In this document: piece by piece, positions 8,456-10,372 of the stretch | Numbering within the stretch: the first letter of the stretch is position 1 | Layout: each line of letters starts with the position of its first letter | Assembly: GCA_945903655.1 (NCBI GenBank) | Contig: CAMDOY010000103.1 | Coordinates: 1-10,372, forward strand | Reading direction: 5' to 3' | Source: Rhizobium sp. Q54 | Lineage (GTDB): Bacteria; Pseudomonadota; Alphaproteobacteria; Rhizobiales; Beijerinckiaceae | DNA length: 10,372 nucleotides | Position numbers and translations under genes: made by a program | Notes under the pieces: generated by a model | Databases searched by the model: none | What the model saw: the letters and a program-made list of their open reading frames with translations, nothing else | What the model was told of the DNA's origin: nothing

Positions 8456-8473
8456 CGCCGTTGGGAAACGGCG
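8456..8473 (-). other. Hairpin in the mraZ mRNA leader
   Basis: A perfect 7-base inverted repeat (CGCCGTT at 8456-8462 and AACGGCG at 8467-8473) flanks a 4-base loop, and would form a GC-rich stem-loop in the predicted mraZ 5' untranslated RNA about 50 bases before the start codon. No U-run follows on either strand, so it is not a standard intrinsic terminator. It could stabilise the message or affect translation; function is unknown. Confidence 0.5.
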
Positions 8474-8506
8474 CAATGGCGACGCTGACGCGCACACAAC
8501 TCTGAA

Positions 8507-8541
8507 CGGGATGATTTGGGATAGCATGGGATTTTATGGGC
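8507..8541. promoter_or_regulatory. Array of MraZ-binding boxes (TGGGN, 10-base period)
   Basis: On the plus strand there are three perfect boxes, TGGGA (8517-8521), TGGGA (8527-8531) and TGGGC (8537-8541), preceded by a near-match CGGGA (8507-8511). All are spaced exactly 10 bases start to start. E. coli MraZ is known to bind three TGGGN direct repeats separated by 5 bases upstream of its operon, and this matches that layout exactly. The boxes cover the -10 element, the spacer and the edge of the -35 element of the predicted mraZ promoter, so bound MraZ should block RNA polymerase: negative autoregulation of the whole dcw operon. Confidence 0.82.
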
Positions 8542-8547
8542 GTCAAC
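8519..8547 (-). promoter_or_regulatory. Candidate promoter of the dcw operon (PmraZ)
   Basis: On the minus strand GTTGAC (8547-8542) is followed after exactly 17 bases by CTATCC (8524-8519). This fits the alphaproteobacterial housekeeping consensus CTTGAC-N17-CTATAT with 5 of 6 and 4 of 6 matches. Transcription would begin near 8512, giving a leader of about 105 bases that contains the hairpin at 8456-8473. Placement directly under the MraZ boxes strengthens the call. The start site is inferred, not observed. Confidence 0.6.
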
Positions 8548-8596
8548 GCAGGTGTGAGTCGAAACGGGACAGGCCCGTACGGACCCCGATTAAAGA

Positions 8597-8625
8597 TTGT
8601 TAGTGTTAAGGAATGGTTCATATAT
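8597..8625 (+). promoter_or_regulatory. Candidate promoter of the opgC-SGNH pair
   Basis: TTGTTA (8597-8602) and ATATAT (8620-8625) are separated by 17 bases within the only AT-rich patch of the gap; TATATC with an 18-base spacer is an equivalent reading. Matches to consensus are moderate. Its -35 lies about 50 bases from the divergent mraZ -35. It would leave a leader of about 125 bases. Confidence 0.35.
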
Positions 8626-8758
8626 CCAGAAAGGGCGGGGATTATCCGCATTGTGAAGCTGCGGGGGCGGCCTTTTGGTTGCCTCATCCGCAGACCATGC
8701 TAGGTCTGGACGCTCTGAGGCTGGACCCCTGCGGTCCCTTGGGAGAACAAGACAGGAC

Positions 8759-9841
8759 ATGCGCGGCCCGAATGAAATTGATTTCTGGCGAGGATTCGCG
8801 CTCCTCACGATCTTCATTGATCACGTTCCCGGGCTTGTTTTCTCCAATTACACCATGCGGTATTTTGGCCTTTGCGACGCTGCGGAACTCTTCGTGTTTC
8901 TGGCGGGCTGGTCGCTGCGGCTGCTGATGGACGGTCGCAAGGAGCCCATGAGCCTGCCCAGCGCCGTCATGCGGCTCGAAACCAGGGCCATGACGATTTT
9001 CTTCGCCCAGCTCATCATCACCCAGATGGCCCTCGCCCTGACGGCGGCGGGGTCCATTTGGCTGGAAAACCCGGTTTTCCTGGAATGGAACAACGCCTCG
9101 GCCGCCTTCGAGGATCCCCTGCAGACCCAGGTTGGCATTGTCCTTCTCAGCCATCAGATGGGCTTCTTCGACATCCTGCCCCTCTATGTGGTGCTCATCG
9201 CCGGGGCGCCCCTGTGCGTCATCAGCGACCGCGTCCGGAAATGGCTCCCGCTGGTCCTCGCCCTCGCGCTCTATGGCGTCATTCTGACCACAGGCGTCAA
9301 TCTGCCCACATGGCCAGTGGAAGGGCGCTGGTATTTCAACCCCTTCGCCTGGCAACTGGTCTTTGTGCTCGGTTATATGCTGGCGGATGCGCGGGGGCCC
9401 ATGGCGGCCCTGCGCCGCCACAGGCATACCCTGCGCTGGCTGGGCCTCGCGGGCGTGGCGGTGGGGGTCGTGATCGGCGTCACCGACTATTCTCCCGACC
9501 CACTCGCAGTTCCCGAGCCCAAGCTCTTCTTCATGTTCGACAAGACCTTCGCCACCCCCGCACGAATCCTGCACCTGCTGGCCCTGGTGGCGCTGTTCAA
9601 TGGCCTGTTCGACCATATAGTGGCGTGGATCGCGCCTCTGGCCCGGTTTTTCTCCATACTTGGTCGCAATTCACTCTACGTGTTTTGCGTGGGATCCCTT
9701 GTCGCGCTAGCGTCGCAATTCGGACGCTTCGTCATGGGGGGGAGTATTCTGGTGGACAGCCTTGTGTTACTTGTGGGCATAATATCCATGGGCGTCACTG
9801 CCTGGATCGTAGAGTGGAGGATGCGTAGCCGCGCGTCATGA
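8759..9841 (+). CDS. opgC: OpgC-family membrane acyltransferase
   Basis: Members of the OpgC/MdoC family are multi-spanning inner-membrane proteins; the characterised ones succinylate periplasmic (osmoregulated) glucans. They are related to the AT3 acyltransferases. The 360-residue product has about ten hydrophobic segments and family landmarks: DFWRGFALLTIFIDHVPG (8-25), AELFVFLAGWSLR (42-54), FFDILPLYVV (136-145), FNPFAWQLVFVLGYMLAD (193-210) and LGRNSLYVF (301-309). The ATG at 8759 is chosen because the family N-terminus begins right there. An upstream in-frame TTG (8675) would add 28 unconserved polar residues. The Shine-Dalgarno is imperfect: GGGAG lies 13 bases away and AGGA only 1 base away. 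The substrate is uncertain, since no glucan synthase gene is visible here, so succinylation specifically is inference. Confidence 0.88.
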   Translation: MRGPNEIDFWRGFALLTIFIDHVPGLVFSNYTMRYFGLCDAAELFVFLAGWSLRLLMDGRKEPMSLPSAVMRLETRAMTIFFAQLIITQMALALTAAGSIWLENPVFLEWNNASAAFEDPLQTQVGIVLLSHQMGFFDILPLYVVLIAGAPLCVISDRVRKWLPLVLALALYGVILTTGVNLPTWPVEGRWYFNPFAWQLVFVLGYMLADARGPMAALRRHRHTLRWLGLAGVAVGVVIGVTDYSPDPLAVPEPKLFFMFDKTFATPARILHLLALVALFNGLFDHIVAWIAPLARFFSILGRNSLYVFCVGSLVALASQFGRFVMGGSILVDSLVLLVGIISMGVTAWIVEWRMRSRAS

Positions 9842-10372
9842 AGAGCTTCGCAGCCATATTTGTTCTGCTGATGGCGTCTTGCGCCAGCGCCAGCGCCCAG
9901 ACCGGCCCCCCGCCGCTGAGCCCGCAATGCGAGGCTCCCGGCTCTGATATTTCCAACGCGGCGCCCCTGCCCCACCTGACCGAGCAGCTCGAAAAAGGCG
10001 GCAAGTTGCGGATTCTCGCCATTGGCTCTTCGTCGACCTATGGAATCGGCGCCACCTCCAAGCGCAAGACCTATCCCGCCCAGCTCCGGGGCATCCTGGA
10101 AGGGAGCCTGAAGGGGACGGAAGCCGTCATCACCAACCGGGGCGTCTCTGGCGAAGTGGCCCAGACCACCGCCGACCGGCTGCGGACGGAGGTCGCGCTG
10201 GAAAAGCCGGATGTGGTGCTCTGGCAGGTGGGCACCAATGACGCGCTGGCCCGCGTTCCGCCCCATGAATTTGAACGGACCGTCAGTTCGACCCTGGAAT
10301 GGCTGAAGGGCAACAAGATCGACGTGGTGCTCGTGGGCCTGCAATACATGCCCCAGTTCGCCCGCGACGATA
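9838..10372 (+). CDS. Exported SGNH/GDSL-type hydrolase (5' part, cut by window edge)
   Basis: This gene begins with an ATG overlapping the opgC stop (ATGA) and runs off the right edge after 178 codons. An N-terminal signal peptide is clear: a basic MK start, a hydrophobic core (about 4-14) and a likely signal peptidase I site after ASASA (residue 20). The protein should therefore act in the periplasm or outside the cell. Block I of the SGNH fold is AIGSSSTYGIGA (61-72), with Ser65 the expected nucleophile and Ser64 in place of the usual Asp of GDS. Block II is NRGVSG (Gly102), and block III is GTND (132-135, Asn134). The DxxH block with the catalytic His lies beyond the window. SGNH enzymes are esterases, lipases or carbohydrate O-acyl esterases/transferases. 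The OpgC neighbour favours a glycan-acyl role, but that is inference. Confidence 0.87.
   Translation, partial: MKSFAAIFVLLMASCASASAQTGPPPLSPQCEAPGSDISNAAPLPHLTEQLEKGGKLRILAIGSSSTYGIGATSKRKTYPAQLRGILEGSLKGTEAVITNRGVSGEVAQTTADRLRTEVALEKPDVVLWQVGTNDALARVPPHEFERTVSSTLEWLKGNKIDVVLVGLQYMPQFARDD

Larger units (their letters stand above)
8407..8758. other. Divergent intergenic regulatory region between mraZ and opgC
   Basis: This 352-base stretch has no convincing gene. From left to right it contains the mraZ ribosome-binding site and leader, the 8456-8473 hairpin, the MraZ boxes on the mraZ promoter, a GAGTC (GANTC) site at 8556-8560, a CCGTACGG palindrome at 8575-8582, an AT-rich patch with the candidate opgC promoter (8597-8625), and an opgC leader of about 125 bases. 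That leader includes short GC-rich inverted repeats (CCGCA/TGCGG at 8646-8664; GGACC/GGTCC at 8723-8737) just before the opgC start. The AT-rich patch around 8588-8630 stands out from the GC-rich surroundings, as expected of promoter DNA. Confidence 0.7.

Noticed and set aside
7925..8527. Open extension of the rsmH frame upstream of 7924, nearly doubling the protein
   Set aside because: It runs across mraZ in another frame, has arginine/glycine-rich composition with no family similarity, and ignores the ATGA overlap and ribosome-binding site at 7924.
8564..8578. Inverted repeat ACGGG/CCCGT as a terminator between the divergent units
   Set aside because: The stem is only 5 bases, there is no T-run on either side, and the flanking genes diverge, so no terminator is needed there.
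8590..8609. Possible CtrA box (two TTAA elements in the AT-rich patch)
   Set aside because: The TTAA elements (8590-8593 and 8606-8609) are 12 bases apart rather than the 7 of the CtrA consensus, and the extended TTAACCAT form is absent.
8613..8927. Plus-strand frame of 104 codons beginning in the opgC leader
   Set aside because: It overlaps the start of opgC in another frame, has no recognisable motif, and its second half is clearly the shadow of the OpgC N-terminus.
9868..9882. Lipobox in the SGNH protein signal peptide (LMASC)
   Set aside because: The -3 position is Met rather than Leu, Val or Ile, and a better signal peptidase I site (ASASA) follows, so a soluble exported protein is more likely. 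Not excluded outright.

Overview
The window is high-GC DNA carrying the first eight genes of a division and cell wall (dcw) cluster, in the order typical of Alphaproteobacteria: mraZ-rsmH-ftsL-ftsI-murE-murF-mraY-murD. All eight are on the minus strand. The protein sequences (MraZ/RsmH type, meso-diaminopimelate-type MurE, FtsI length), together with an OpgC-family gene next door, point to an alphaproteobacterium, most likely of the order Hyphomicrobiales. The genus cannot be named from the sequence alone.

Layout: from right to left, 8406 down to 1 is one dense transcription unit. Junctions run from a 4-base overlap to a 12-base gap: mraZ/rsmH share ATGA, rsmH-ftsL are 1 base apart, ftsL-ftsI 12, ftsI/murE share one base (TGATG), murE/murF share GTGA, murF-mraY are 4 bases apart, and mraY-murD abut exactly. 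murD runs off the left edge after 219 codons. There is no room for internal terminators, and translational coupling is likely throughout. Functionally the run encodes a DNA-binding regulator (MraZ), the 16S rRNA C1402 N4-methyltransferase (RsmH), two divisome membrane proteins (FtsL and the septal transpeptidase FtsI/PBP3), and successive cytoplasmic steps of peptidoglycan precursor synthesis (MurD, MurE, MurF), followed by lipid I formation (MraY).

The 352-base gap 8407-8758 separates mraZ from a divergent plus-strand pair. It holds a good candidate mraZ promoter in alphaproteobacterial format (GTTGAC-N17-CTATCC). Overlaid on it are three perfect TGGGN boxes and one near-match at exact 10-base spacing, which is the known layout of MraZ-binding repeats. 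It also holds a leader hairpin, a GANTC site, a short palindrome between the divergent promoters, and a weaker candidate promoter for the right-hand genes.

The right-hand pair is an OpgC-family membrane acyltransferase and, overlapping it by ATGA, an exported SGNH/GDSL-type hydrolase that is cut by the window edge. Together they look like a small module for acyl modification (or acyl turnover) of a periplasmic or surface glycan. Most of the window is ordinary core genome. The most informative parts are the mraZ regulatory region and the acyltransferase/SGNH pair. I did not see evidence of an undescribed system.
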